Positions 26,705-35,777 of a DNA stretch of 64,000 bases are shown piece after piece; position 1 is the stretch's first letter; the number at the start of each line of letters is the position of its first letter. The position numbers were made by a program, and so were the translations under genes. Location of the stretch: assembly GCA_963169455.1 (NCBI GenBank), contig CAUJDW010000104.1, positions 1 to 64,000 on the forward strand, in the 5' to 3' direction. The notes beneath the pieces are model-generated. The model did not search any database. It worked only from the letters and a program-made list of their open reading frames with translations, and had not been told where the DNA came from. The stretch is from Bacteroidota bacterium. Lineage in GTDB: Bacteria; Bacteroidota; Bacteroidia; Chitinophagales; Saprospiraceae.

Positions 26705-28627
26705 ATGCCAAAAGAAAAATCCCCCCCTGCCCGGGGCTGGTCCCCGAGGCGTGAAAACGACAATGCCGCTTCCGAAAAAAGGGGAAGGAGCCTGCTTCTG
26801 GCCATCGGCATTGACAGGTATCAATACATCGGCGGCCTGCACAATGCCGTGCGGGATGTGGAATATTTGGCAGAGGTGCTCTCGCGCCGCTACCAGTTTG
26901 ACAAGCGGTGGGCCACAAAACTGATCAACGAGGAAGCGACCCTGGCCAATATCTCCCAGAAATTCCACCGTCTGGTTGAAGAAGCCCGGCCGGAAGACGA
27001 AGTGCTGGTTTATTTCTCCGGGCACGGGGCCTTTAACCAATCCATCGACAGGGGGTTCTGGATACCTTTCGATGGCAAGCCGGACGAGACCCACACGCTC
27101 TTTTCCAATAGCACGCTGGTCGATTTCGTTGCCTCCATTCCCGCCAGGCATGTCGTGCTGATCGTCGATTCCTGTTTTTCGGGTGCGTTCTTCGGAGGGG
27201 TCCGGCGGCTGGACGTGCCGGAGCGCCTGTCCTCCATCCCATCCCGCTGGGTGATGACTTCCGGGCGCAACGAGGTAGTTTCCGACGGCCCCCCCGGGCA
27301 GAACAGCCCTTTTGCGGAAAGCCTGATCTACCACCTCAACGCCAATGACGAGGCGGGATTCCGGATCACAGCGCTCTTCCCCCGCATCATCGAACAGGTG
27401 GGCGCCAATGCCGAACAACTGCCCCGCTGCGAACCGATACGCAACGTGGGGCACAAAGGCGGGGAGTTCGTTTTCCGCCTGAACGGCGCGCAGCCCGGGC
27501 ATCTCGAGCTGCCGGCGAATTATCAGGGCGCGCCCGCCGCGGCGGCGGGCCAGGGTATCCGCAAAAACCCGAAGACAGCGATACGAGTCATCGCAGGGCT
27601 TATTGCGCTTATTGCGCTGAGCATAGCCATTTCCCTGACGGTCAAAAGGCCGCCTGAATACAAATGGCGAAAGGACTACTACGACAGCATACAGCCCATC
27701 AGCCGGGGTTTTATCGTTTCCAAAAACGGTTTGTCCGGTTATGCCGGCAAGGATACGATGGATTGGATACCGCTGCTTTACCAGGAAGCCCATCCCTTCA
27801 CCGGGGATTTGGCCCGGGTGAAACGCGATGGTAAATATGGTTGGATAAACAGCAGCGGCACAGAAATAATACCTTGTAAGTATGACAGCGCCCGGGATTT
27901 CAAGGATGAAAGCGCACTGGTAGCCTTCGGCGGCAGAACATTCAGCATTGACACGGACGGCAAAGAGATCGCGGAATCACCAGCGGTGCAGCCGGAAGAA
28001 GATAATCCTGCTTCCCGGCGGGAAAGCCCTGGGGACACCCCCCCTCCCACCCCGGCGGCGCCCCGCCTGCGCGCCAGCCCGGAAACGGCCGCCCTGGAAA
28101 ACCTGGAATCCGGCCCTCCGAAGGAGTTTACAATAAAGATCCGCAATACCGGCGGGAAAACGGCCGAGGGCCTTCGCACCGGAAGCACCAACGGCATCGA
28201 GGTTTTGACGGGAAGCCCTTTCAGCCTGGGCGCCGGCGAAAGCATAGTGCTCAGGTGCCGTTTAAGAACGGAAAACCTGCCTCTGGGGAACTACTCCGGC
28301 ATCGTTATGGTTAACGGAGGAAATTTGCCCAGCGCTATCGAAGTGCCTGTAACCGGCAGGATCGTGGAGGCCGGGGCGCCGCCCTCCGCCCCGCCGGCGC
28401 CGGCAGTGCTTTCCGCACAATGCTACCTGGGCCCTCCGGGTTGCCAGGTGAGCTTCTATGACCGGATACAGAAAAAAACCATAGCGTTCACAACGGACGC
28501 CAATGGGAACGGCAGTTATACCATTGCCGAAGGCCTGCTTGGCGGATCGGTTGAAGTGCGTTACTGCGGAAACAACACCCTGACGGTGTGGGTAAAAGAA
28601 GGCGGTTGTATCACATTACCTCAATAA
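26705..28627 (+). CDS. Membrane-anchored caspase-like (C14) protein with WG and Hydin-like regions
   Basis: 640 aa. The caspase/metacaspase-type p20 domain (about 28-260) has SLLLAIGIDRYQ, catalytic His in VYFSGHGAF (His107) and Cys in LIVDSCFSGAFF (Cys157). One membrane helix RVIAGLIALIALSIAISLTV (about 294-313) follows. The C-terminal half has a WG/KWG-type repeat region (KYGWINSSGTEIIPCKYD, about 370-410), a Pro-rich linker, an Ig-like ASPM/SPD-2/Hydin-type domain (about 450-560: PPKEFTIKIRNTGGKTAEG) and a Cys-containing beta domain. With no signal peptide the protease should face the cytoplasm (inference). First gene of a three-gene operon, next start 5-11 bp away. Divergent from the CHAT gene with the same layout. 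Confidence 0.88.
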   Translation: MPKEKSPPARGWSPRRENDNAASEKRGRSLLLAIGIDRYQYIGGLHNAVRDVEYLAEVLSRRYQFDKRWATKLINEEATLANISQKFHRLVEEARPEDEVLVYFSGHGAFNQSIDRGFWIPFDGKPDETHTLFSNSTLVDFVASIPARHVVLIVDSCFSGAFFGGVRRLDVPERLSSIPSRWVMTSGRNEVVSDGPPGQNSPFAESLIYHLNANDEAGFRITALFPRIIEQVGANAEQLPRCEPIRNVGHKGGEFVFRLNGAQPGHLELPANYQGAPAAAAGQGIRKNPKTAIRVIAGLIALIALSIAISLTVKRPPEYKWRKDYYDSIQPISRGFIVSKNGLSGYAGKDTMDWIPLLYQEAHPFTGDLARVKRDGKYGWINSSGTEIIPCKYDSARDFKDESALVAFGGRTFSIDTDGKEIAESPAVQPEEDNPASRRESPGDTPPPTPAAPRLRASPETAALENLESGPPKEFTIKIRNTGGKTAEGLRTGSTNGIEVLTGSPFSLGAGESIVLRCRLRTENLPLGNYSGIVMVNGGNLPSAIEVPVTGRIVEAGAPPSAPPAPAVLSAQCYLGPPGCQVSFYDRIQKKTIAFTTDANGNGSYTIAEGLLGGSVEVRYCGNNTLTVWVKEGGCITLPQ

Positions 28628-28638
28628 ATCAAATGGCC

Positions 28639-29700
28639 ATGAGAACAAGACTTCCCATTCAGGCCGCCGGCCTGTTTTTTCTGCTCATCCTTTTCCTTTC
28701 CCGGGAAGCCCGCGGACAAGGCGCGGAGGCAGTTAACCTCTCCTTCACCATACTCGACATCGACAGCGGCAGCCCGCTGGCCAAAGCCAATATTTTCGCC
28801 TTCGACGAGAACAACAAGTTTATCTTCGAAGGCTCCACGAACATGATCGGCGTCTTCACGATCAGCACCAGGCTGCGGCCCGGGCAGAAGATCAGGGTGA
28901 TGGTGCAGAAGGAGGGATACAAGGTATTTACCGATGACTTTGAGATCACCGACCCCCGGCGCCAGGAGAACAACTGGGAAATCAAGCTGATCCCCAGAGA
29001 GCGGATCACCAACCCCGACAACCCCGGTGCGGCGCCTTCCACGAGCGATTTTGACGATCCGCTTTCCGGGCACGTCTATGACGCCCGCGCCAACAGAAAG
29101 GGCAGGCAGCTGCCGCTTCAGGGCGTGCGGATCGACCTGATGGCCAACGGGCGGCGCATCCAGAAAGGCCAAACGGACGACAAGGGCTATTTCATCATTT
29201 ACCACGATTTCAAGGCCGGGCAGGATATTACGCTTTTCCTGGAAAAAACGCCTGAATACATCGAACAGGAACACCATTATACCTACCGGGACTACGGCAA
29301 CGTGCTTGCCCCAATCTACCTGGAGCGCGACCGCAAGGTACCCTGCAAATGCTGGTTCTGGACGGGGGGGCTGACAGTGGCGGGCAGCAGCTATGCCTTC
29401 TTTTACCGCGAATACCGCAACCTGTACGGCCGTTATTCGGACCTGGGCAAGCTGGAGGCCAACTACGCCTCGGAGGCCGAACGGCAGGAAGAGCTCGACA
29501 AGGCTGGGCTGTACAAAGGCCTGGGTTGGGGCGGCATGGCGGCCGGCGCCGCGGCCGCGATTGCCGGCCCATTCCTCTGCAAATGGCTGTCGCCAAAAAA
29601 TGAGAACAGCAACTTCAGCGGCTCCAGGATCCGCCCCGGTTTCTACGGCTATGGCCCCAACGGCCCCGGCCCCGGGCTGAGCCTGGTAGCCAACTTTTAA
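28639..29700 (+). CDS. Envelope protein with two carboxypeptidase-regulatory-like domains
   Basis: 353 aa from MRTRLPIQAAGLFFLLILF; an ATG at 28633 is equally possible. Signal peptide to about residue 27 (ARGQG), then two Ig-like carboxypeptidase-D-regulatory folds: NLSFTILDIDSGSPLAKANIFAF...GYKVFTDDFEI, and SGHVYDARANRKGRQLPLQGVRIDLMANG...TDDKGYFIIY. Near the C-terminus are two hydrophobic stretches, CWFWTGGLTVAGSSYAFFY and GGMAAGAAAAIAGPFLCKWL. Second gene of the caspase operon, 18 bp before the NHL gene. Probably a membrane partner of the caspase protein (inference). Specific function unknown. Confidence 0.75.
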   Translation: MRTRLPIQAAGLFFLLILFLSREARGQGAEAVNLSFTILDIDSGSPLAKANIFAFDENNKFIFEGSTNMIGVFTISTRLRPGQKIRVMVQKEGYKVFTDDFEITDPRRQENNWEIKLIPRERITNPDNPGAAPSTSDFDDPLSGHVYDARANRKGRQLPLQGVRIDLMANGRRIQKGQTDDKGYFIIYHDFKAGQDITLFLEKTPEYIEQEHHYTYRDYGNVLAPIYLERDRKVPCKCWFWTGGLTVAGSSYAFFYREYRNLYGRYSDLGKLEANYASEAERQEELDKAGLYKGLGWGGMAAGAAAAIAGPFLCKWLSPKNENSNFSGSRIRPGFYGYGPNGPGPGLSLVANF

Positions 29701-29717
29701 CCTCAAAAAATGCCGTG

Positions 29718-30989
29718 ATGAAAAAGAAACATTTTTATATCGCCCTTGCGGCCGTTCTTAGCCTGCCTGCCTGCCAACTGGAAGAAGTGAACCTGGATTG
29801 CCCGGTGATTACCGGCATCAGCACCCCGCGCGCCGGCGCCGGCGAGCAGGTGACGGTAAACGTTGAAAACCTACGGCTGGGCGAGCCCGGCTCCTACGAG
29901 CTCCGCGTGGGAGGGCGGCTCATCCCCATCCAATCGGTGGATACCGTAAATCAGCGGGTGGTTTTTGAAGTGCAGGAAGGGATGCAGTCGGGGGCGGTGT
30001 CGCTGAGGCTGAAACAGTTCGCCTGCGATACCAGCGGCAACGGGCTTGCACTGTCTTTTCTGGAATACCGCCCCAAAGCCGACCCGGTGAGGTCAGGCAT
30101 CTTCGCCGGCAGCCCGTGGCAAGGCGATTTCAGGGATGGAAAGGGCTCTGACGCCCGCTTTAAAGCACCAAGCGGACTGGCTGCCGACACTACTTCGGGA
30201 GCCGTCTTTGTCGCCGACCTGAACAATTATGCCGTCCGAAAGATCGACGCCCTCGGGAACGTCGAGCTCTATGCCGGCAACAGGGATTACGACTGCAAAA
30301 CAAATTCAGCCAATAAATTCAATTCCAGCTTTCGAAACCCCGCCTGGCTGGCCTTCAGCCATGCCACCGGGCATCTGTACCTGGCAGACCGGCAATGCAA
30401 CAGGATATACGAGATTAGTAACGCGACAAACGAGCTTGCCGGCGGGGGAGGCAATTCCGGAGCGGGTTGCTTTTCAAATAACCAGGTTCAGTTTTCAGAG
30501 CCGGAGGGCGTTGTCGTTTCCGGCAACGGGGAAATCTACATGGTTGATTTTGCCTCGAAAACCATCCGCCGGATCTCAGGGGGGCAAACGTGCAACATAA
30601 GTTCCGGCGGCCCCGCACTGCAGCCGTTCACCCTCGCTCTGGACGAAAAAAACGGCACGCTGTATTTTTCTGACTCAAACACCGGAAGCATCTATCGCAT
30701 GAATTTAGTGGAACTCGAACCGGAATTGCTGGTTTTCGCCCCCGGTTCAGCTTCAGTTGGAAGCCCGGCAGGAATGGCAGTAGGTGAGGATGGAAACCTG
30801 TACATCGCCGATGCAGCGGCAGGAAAAGTGCTCAGATATTACCGGGAATCCGGTTTTCTGCAGGCGCTTTCTCTTCCTTTTGAGGATAGCCTGGCCGAAC
30901 CCTGGGGGCTGGCCTACGACAGCAAGCGGAAAAGGCTCTATCTCAGCGACCGCTCCTTGCAAGTTGTATTCGTGATTTATCTGGTTTAG
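29718..30989 (+). CDS. NHL-repeat lipoprotein with IPT/TIG-like domain
   Basis: 423 aa. ATG at 29718 (a GTG lies directly before it). The signal MKKKHFYIALAAVLSLPAC gives lipid Cys19. An IPT/TIG-like Ig domain (about 25-110, CPVITGISTPRAGAGEQVTVNVENL) is followed by an NHL-type beta-propeller with repeated units such as PSGLAADTTSGAVFVADLNNYAVRKID, PAWLAFSHATGHLYLADRQCNRIY, PEGVVVSGNGEIYMVDFASKTIRRI and PAGMAVGEDGNLYIADAAAGKVLRY. Last gene of the caspase operon, closed by the terminator at 31014-31049. Presumably a surface binding subunit. Confidence 0.88.
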   Translation: MKKKHFYIALAAVLSLPACQLEEVNLDCPVITGISTPRAGAGEQVTVNVENLRLGEPGSYELRVGGRLIPIQSVDTVNQRVVFEVQEGMQSGAVSLRLKQFACDTSGNGLALSFLEYRPKADPVRSGIFAGSPWQGDFRDGKGSDARFKAPSGLAADTTSGAVFVADLNNYAVRKIDALGNVELYAGNRDYDCKTNSANKFNSSFRNPAWLAFSHATGHLYLADRQCNRIYEISNATNELAGGGGNSGAGCFSNNQVQFSEPEGVVVSGNGEIYMVDFASKTIRRISGGQTCNISSGGPALQPFTLALDEKNGTLYFSDSNTGSIYRMNLVELEPELLVFAPGSASVGSPAGMAVGEDGNLYIADAAAGKVLRYYRESGFLQALSLPFEDSLAEPWGLAYDSKRKRLYLSDRSLQVVFVIYLV

Positions 30990-31013
30990 AGCTTCCTTGT
31001 CTGGAGGAAACAG

Positions 31014-31049
31014 AACAGCCCGGGCGGCATTTTCGCCCGGGCTGTTTTT
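31014..31049 (+). terminator. Strong intrinsic terminator
   Basis: Perfect 13-bp stem (31014-31026/31034-31046), core cagcccgggcg, 7-nt loop, followed by TTTTT. Located 25 bp after the NHL gene stop, it ends the caspase operon. The complementary strand also has an A/T end, so it may act weakly for the convergent gene. Confidence 0.9.
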
Positions 31050-31088
31050 ATTCGCCTGCCGATGAATTAATGTGCACGCAAGCCTGGA

Positions 31089-32936
31089 TTAGCTGCATGG
31101 CGGAGGCGTAGCCGCAGCAGGGAAATTGGTGATCCTCAGAAAAACCCCCCTGGCGGAATTGAAATTGGACCCACTGATATCGCAGTTGTATGCCCCGCCG
31201 CTGCCGGCTCCCGAATCGGTGCAGGTAGTCGCGCTGTTATTATAACAACGTTTCCTGATCTGCCTGCCCAGGCCTGCAAAAGTAGATTCCAGCCTGGGGT
31301 TATACGGCGTGGCGCCGCAATTGGTTGACGTCCGGAGGGCGGCTTCGATGGACCAGCGGATGCTGTTTGAGGCTGGAGTAGCTCCCCACCAAACCATGAA
31401 CCGGTAATTTTTTGTGGGGTCCAGTTGCGTCATACGCACAACCCCGCTGCCATCAAAGTGTCCGGCAAAACCCCAGGTGGCGAGGGTGAGGTCGTCGGCT
31501 GCTCCGCTGTCCTCTTTATACCATAGCGCGTTATTGCACAGGGGCACGTCACCGGTAGCCGTTTCCAGGCTGACTTCCAGCGCAAAAAGATCGCAGCCGG
31601 CGCCGCCTGTGCTGGCGGGCAGAATGGAGAGCGAAGTGGGGGAAGGTGTACAGTTGCTGAGGTTTACGGTAGCCAAAGTTGCAGCCGCCCCCGGCGGAAT
31701 GACACTGGTATCATAAACCCTGAACTGCAGCGTGCCGCCTACTGAACTGGTGTTGGGCACGAGCAGCAACTCCATCGGGTTTGCGCCGGCTACATAGCTG
31801 AGCACGTTCGTTTTTGCGAAAGCTCCGGTAGATAAGGCCACCTCGCTGGTGAGCATGCCGGCGCATCCGCTGTTCACTATGGTAAAGCTCAGGTTTGAGG
31901 GGCATGGCGCCGCAAAAAAATCGAGGTTCCAGGTCGAAAGGTGGTTGGTTCTTATTCTGGCCTGCAGGGGGGCGAATTCCCCCTGAGACTCCAGCGTCGT
32001 AAAAAATTCCTGTTTCCATGCTCCGGTATTTTCATCAAGGCTCCAAACCGGCACCTCCTGGCCCGCACTGTACGGATAACCTTGCGGGCCTGTCAAGTCC
32101 GGATTGACGGGCAATTCGATTTCAATGTCCTGAGAAAAGCCATTTACCTTCCTTCCTTCCACCCGCATATCAATGGTGGCCCACCCCAGGGATTGAAAAA
32201 AGATCGGGGCATCCGGGCTGGCCAGTATGGCGCCGTTGCTGTCCATTGCCTGGGTAACCAGCGGGCCGTTGGGGAAAACACGGGCCGCACCCTCGCTTAG
32301 AGGGTCGCCAAATGTGATCTGCAGAGACCCCTTGAACCCGCGGGCAGGTTTTCCATTGCTAAAGAAGAGTTCAGTACCTTCCGGAATGTTTATCCGAAGC
32401 TGCCCTATATTGGGTATTTCAATTGTATCGCGCAGCCCCTGGCCCAGCGTGGCCTCGGCGGCCTCAAATTGCTGGGTACTTGTTGCGACACCCGGCGGAG
32501 GGGTTTTTATGTTGGCCATGAAAAGGGGAATATACATGGGCTCTTCCTTTGTCACTACGACGGTTTGAATAATCGGAGAATAATCCGGGGCTTCCGCCCT
32601 GAAGGAGAAAGAATAAGGAGCATCTTCACTGAAGAGCGCCCCTTTTTTGATCCCCAGGCACATCACGCCGGCATCGAGCTTAAATGAAACAATAGAATCT
32701 CCGTTGCATGTTCTTACCTGCCCGATGGAATCGAGCAAGGTAATGGTGACGTCCTTGACATTAACGGTAGTGGCCTGGGCGGCATCAAAAAAAGCAATGG
32801 CTATCGGCGCTACGATCGGATCTCCCGGCTTCGGCGCACCTCCCCCTTCCTCCCAGGGCAGGCATCCTCGCAGCAGATAGATCAGCACCGCGATAATGAT
32901 CGCGATCACTAGAATAAGCAAATTCCGGTTTCTCAT
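31089..32936 (-). CDS. Anchored extracytoplasmic protein, CILP/FAM171-like
   Basis: 615 aa. An N-terminal membrane segment NLLILVIAIIIAVLIYLLRGC (about 5-25) could be a signal anchor or a lipobox ending at Cys25. Next is an Ig-like regulatory domain (about 45-130, VNVKDVTITLLDSIGQVRTC). Then comes a region (about 165-345) with TIEIPNIGQLRINIPEGTEL, GSLQITFGDP and EVPVWSLDENTGAWKQEFF, similar in style to CILP/FAM171 extracellular domains. The C-terminal part is Cys/Thr-rich. It converges on the caspase operon, from which it is separated by the terminator. Function unknown; surface location is inferred. Confidence 0.7.
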   Translation of the reverse strand: MRNRNLLILVIAIIIAVLIYLLRGCLPWEEGGGAPKPGDPIVAPIAIAFFDAAQATTVNVKDVTITLLDSIGQVRTCNGDSIVSFKLDAGVMCLGIKKGALFSEDAPYSFSFRAEAPDYSPIIQTVVVTKEEPMYIPLFMANIKTPPPGVATSTQQFEAAEATLGQGLRDTIEIPNIGQLRINIPEGTELFFSNGKPARGFKGSLQITFGDPLSEGAARVFPNGPLVTQAMDSNGAILASPDAPIFFQSLGWATIDMRVEGRKVNGFSQDIEIELPVNPDLTGPQGYPYSAGQEVPVWSLDENTGAWKQEFFTTLESQGEFAPLQARIRTNHLSTWNLDFFAAPCPSNLSFTIVNSGCAGMLTSEVALSTGAFAKTNVLSYVAGANPMELLLVPNTSSVGGTLQFRVYDTSVIPPGAAATLATVNLSNCTPSPTSLSILPASTGGAGCDLFALEVSLETATGDVPLCNNALWYKEDSGAADDLTLATWGFAGHFDGSGVVRMTQLDPTKNYRFMVWWGATPASNSIRWSIEAALRTSTNCGATPYNPRLESTFAGLGRQIRKRCYNNSATTCTDSGAGSGGAYNCDISGSNFNSARGVFLRITNFPAAATPPPCS

Positions 32937-33021
32937 AAACAGGGGTTTTTATTGAGGAAATAATAGCAGGACAAGTTTGGGCGAAGCTGTTGAAGCATGC
33001 AGGGTATCCGTTCCGGGGGCC

Positions 33022-33648
33022 TTACCCGCAGAGGTTCTGGCCCAGCACATACTTCACCAGTTGCGCCTTCTTGTTGATGCCCAGTTTGGCTTTGATATTG
33101 CGGATATGGGTTTCCACCGTCACCGGGGCGATGTTGAGCGCTTCGCCGGTTTCCCGGGAAGTCAGCCCTTCGGCCAGCAGGCAGAGAATCTCCTTCTCGC
33201 GGGCGGTCAGGTTTGCCGTATCGGATTCCGCCGCAGCGGGGGTGGAAAAAATGAGGTCCAGGAGTTCGGGCGGAATATAGCGCCCGCCGCGGTAAACGGT
33301 GTGGATGGCGCTGACCAGCGCTTCCTTGCTGCGGTCTTTGAGCACGTAACCGCTGGCGCCCATCTCGAATGCGCCTTTGACGAAGGCCTTCTTTTTGTAC
33401 ATGCTCAGCACCAGCACCCTGACGCCCGGGTATTGCTGCCGGATGGCCCGGGTGGTTTCCAGGCCGTCCATACCGGGCATCTCAATGTCCAGAATGGCGA
33501 CGTCAACGGCTTGTTCGCCGAGCAGCTTCAGGACGCCTTCCCCATTGCCGGCGGCGCCCACGACTTTTATCTCCGCTTCCTTTTCCAGGAATGCCTGTAT
33601 GCCATCGGTGGTGATCTGGTGGTCGTCGGCGAGCAATACTTTGATCAT
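33022..33648 (-). CDS. NarL/LuxR-family response regulator
   Basis: 208 aa. Receiver domain with phospho-acceptor Asp54 in VAILDIEMPGMDG and acidic pocket LLADDH, then a C-terminal LuxR helix-turn-helix (about 143-205: LTAREKEILCLLAEGLTSRE...VTVETHIRNIKAKLGI). Starts 10 bp after the stop of the histidine kinase gene, so the two form one system. Target genes unknown. Confidence 0.95.
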   Translation of the reverse strand: MIKVLLADDHQITTDGIQAFLEKEAEIKVVGAAGNGEGVLKLLGEQAVDVAILDIEMPGMDGLETTRAIRQQYPGVRVLVLSMYKKKAFVKGAFEMGASGYVLKDRSKEALVSAIHTVYRGGRYIPPELLDLIFSTPAAAESDTANLTAREKEILCLLAEGLTSRETGEALNIAPVTVETHIRNIKAKLGINKKAQLVKYVLGQNLCG

Positions 33649-33658
33649 GGTTTGAGCT

Positions 33659-35749
33659 TTAGGATTCGGGGGGAATGGGGATATCGATCATGACCGTCGT
33701 GCCCCGCCCGGGAGCGGAATCGATCGTCAGGGAGCCATCCAGGGCGTGTACGCGGGAAGCGATATTCTGCAGCCCCATGCCGCCTTTGTTTTTGGCCTGT
33801 TCGGGCTCGAATCCGACACCGTTGTCTTCGGCCATGATGTTGACCACTTCATCGAAGCGGTTCACCTGAATGGTAAACCTGCTGGCGCGGGCGTGTTTGA
33901 CGACGTTGTTGGCCAGTTCCTGAATGATGCGGTAAATGCGGACTTCCAGGGCGTTGTCCAGGCGTTTTTTCAGGCCGTGGGTAGCCAGTTCCACCTGTAG
34001 CTGGCGGGTCTCGTTGAAATCTTCGGCCATGGCTTCCAACTGGGCGAGCAAGCCGAATTTGGAAATGATGCCGGACTGCAGGTTGTGGGAGATGCGGCGG
34101 ACTTCCTCGCAGGCTTCGTCCAGCAGGTTGTTGGCTTTTTCGTATTGCGACCTGTTTTCGCTTTGGATTTCCGCCATTCTGGCGTCGATGGCGGCGAAGT
34201 TGAGCTTGACCATGGAGAGCATGCTGCCCAGGCGGTCGTGCAGGTCGCGGGCTATGCGTTTGCGTTCGTCGTCCTGCCCCTCGATGAAGGCGTAGGCTCT
34301 GTCCAGTTCTTTACTCCCAAGCACTTCTTTTATTTCCTGGAGGGCGATATGTTCGTTCTGTTCGGCGATGCGCCGTTTTTTGCGGTGGTTGTTGGCGTAC
34401 AGCAGGGCCACCATCAGGGAGAGCCACAGGATAATGAGCCCGCCGATGCTGAGCCCGATCGTTTTTTCGCGCTGTCGCAGTTTGTTCAGGTGCAGGCTCA
34501 CTTCCTGTTTGCGCCGGCTTTCTTCGAGCGCCAGCTGGAAGTTCATGGCTTCGTTGGCCTGCTCGCCAAGGCTGCCCTTCGCCTGGTTGAACTGGCTCAG
34601 GTAATAATCGGCCTGCCCGCTGTCCCGCTTCTGGGTATAAGCCTGGGCCAGGCGGTAGAGCAGCTCGGCGGTGAGCCTGGGGGCGGGAAGGGTGTCGAGT
34701 TCCACCAGGCTCTTCTGATAATACGCAATGGCCTCATCGAACCGGCCCTGCATGAAATACGTATTGCCGGCTTCGAGCAGGACGCCGGCCGACTCGCGTG
34801 GGTCGCCCAGTTCCTGAAAGGCCTTCAGGCTGGACAGGTAGCCCTCCCGGGCCTGGTTGTATTGTTGCATCTCCGCCTTCACGCCGGCCTGGTTCCGGAA
34901 AAGGACGGCCCGGGCGTGCTTATCCAGCGCGCTTTCCAGGGCACGCGCCTGGGCGTACCACTGGCTGGCGGCGGGATTATCGCCTTCCAGAAAGGCATTG
35001 TTGCCCAGTTGGTGGCAACAGCGGGCCTGCCCCTGCTCATCCCCGAGTTGCCGGAAAATGAGCAGGGACTGGCGAAAACATGCTTCGGCTTTGTCGTAAT
35101 TGTACAATTCCTGGTACAGGTTGCCCCAGTTGAGCAGGGTGGCCGCCTTGCCGGCTTCGTCCTCCAGCATGGTCCGGATATCCAGGCTTTGCTGAAGCTG
35201 CCGGCTGGCTTCCCCATACTGCCCCAGCCGAAGGCAAATCGCGCCCAGTGCATTGTGCAACTTGGCCTTTTCGTCGCCAGGTGGTGAAGTTGCCAGCCAG
35301 CTCAGCCCTTCGGCGTAGTACTGGCGGGCTTTTTCGTACTCGCCCGTCAGCTTGTACAGGTTGCCCAGGTTGTTGCAGGCCTGTGCGGTGCGGGCGCTGT
35401 CTCCCGTGGCTTTCCGGGCGGCAAGGGCATCGAGGTAATACTTCCCGGCGCCCTCGTAGTCGCCGGCGTTTTTGGCCAAAACTCCGAGGCGGGAATAGCT
35501 GTCCGAAATTCCCGCTGCATAGGCGAGGGAATCGGCCAGCGCAAGGGCGGACTCTGCGTAAAAACGGGCCTTGGAGGGGTCGGCGCTCCGGAACTGGAAG
35601 GCCAGTTCGTTCCAGGCATCCACCCGCCGGGCATCGCGGCCCAGGCCGGGAAGGGTGTGCAGGAGGCTGTCCACCACCTGTTTATCCTGAGCATTCAGGA
35701 AAGCCAGTGGGCATAGAACAGCCAGCAACAGGGGTTTCAGTTGTCTCAT
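33659..35749 (-). CDS. TPR sensor histidine kinase (HisKA_3 type)
   Basis: 696 aa from MRQLKPLLLAVLCPLAFLNAQ at 35749, which gives a signal peptide; an upstream in-frame start at 35908 runs through coding-like but unrelated sequence. Seven or more TPR-like helical pairs (about 40-400; for example ACNNLGNLYKLTGEYEKARQYYAEGLS) form the periplasmic sensor. One membrane helix IGLSIGGLIILWLSLMVALLY (about 425-445) follows. Then HisKA_3 with phospho-acceptor His in RKRIARDLHDRLGSMLSMVK, and HATPase_c with ELANNVVKHARAS and DNGVGFEPEQAKNKGGMGLQNI. Pairs with the downstream NarL-type regulator. Confidence 0.94.
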   Translation of the reverse strand: MRQLKPLLLAVLCPLAFLNAQDKQVVDSLLHTLPGLGRDARRVDAWNELAFQFRSADPSKARFYAESALALADSLAYAAGISDSYSRLGVLAKNAGDYEGAGKYYLDALAARKATGDSARTAQACNNLGNLYKLTGEYEKARQYYAEGLSWLATSPPGDEKAKLHNALGAICLRLGQYGEASRQLQQSLDIRTMLEDEAGKAATLLNWGNLYQELYNYDKAEACFRQSLLIFRQLGDEQGQARCCHQLGNNAFLEGDNPAASQWYAQARALESALDKHARAVLFRNQAGVKAEMQQYNQAREGYLSSLKAFQELGDPRESAGVLLEAGNTYFMQGRFDEAIAYYQKSLVELDTLPAPRLTAELLYRLAQAYTQKRDSGQADYYLSQFNQAKGSLGEQANEAMNFQLALEESRRKQEVSLHLNKLRQREKTIGLSIGGLIILWLSLMVALLYANNHRKKRRIAEQNEHIALQEIKEVLGSKELDRAYAFIEGQDDERKRIARDLHDRLGSMLSMVKLNFAAIDARMAEIQSENRSQYEKANNLLDEACEEVRRISHNLQSGIISKFGLLAQLEAMAEDFNETRQLQVELATHGLKKRLDNALEVRIYRIIQELANNVVKHARASRFTIQVNRFDEVVNIMAEDNGVGFEPEQAKNKGGMGLQNIASRVHALDGSLTIDSAPGRGTTVMIDIPIPPES

Positions 35750-35777
35750 GGCAGGGCCGGGGTTGCGGGTGAAACGG

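Noticed and set aside
34085..35287. 400-aa open frame on the plus strand
   Set aside because: Antisense to TPR repeats of the histidine kinase; composition of a shadow frame.
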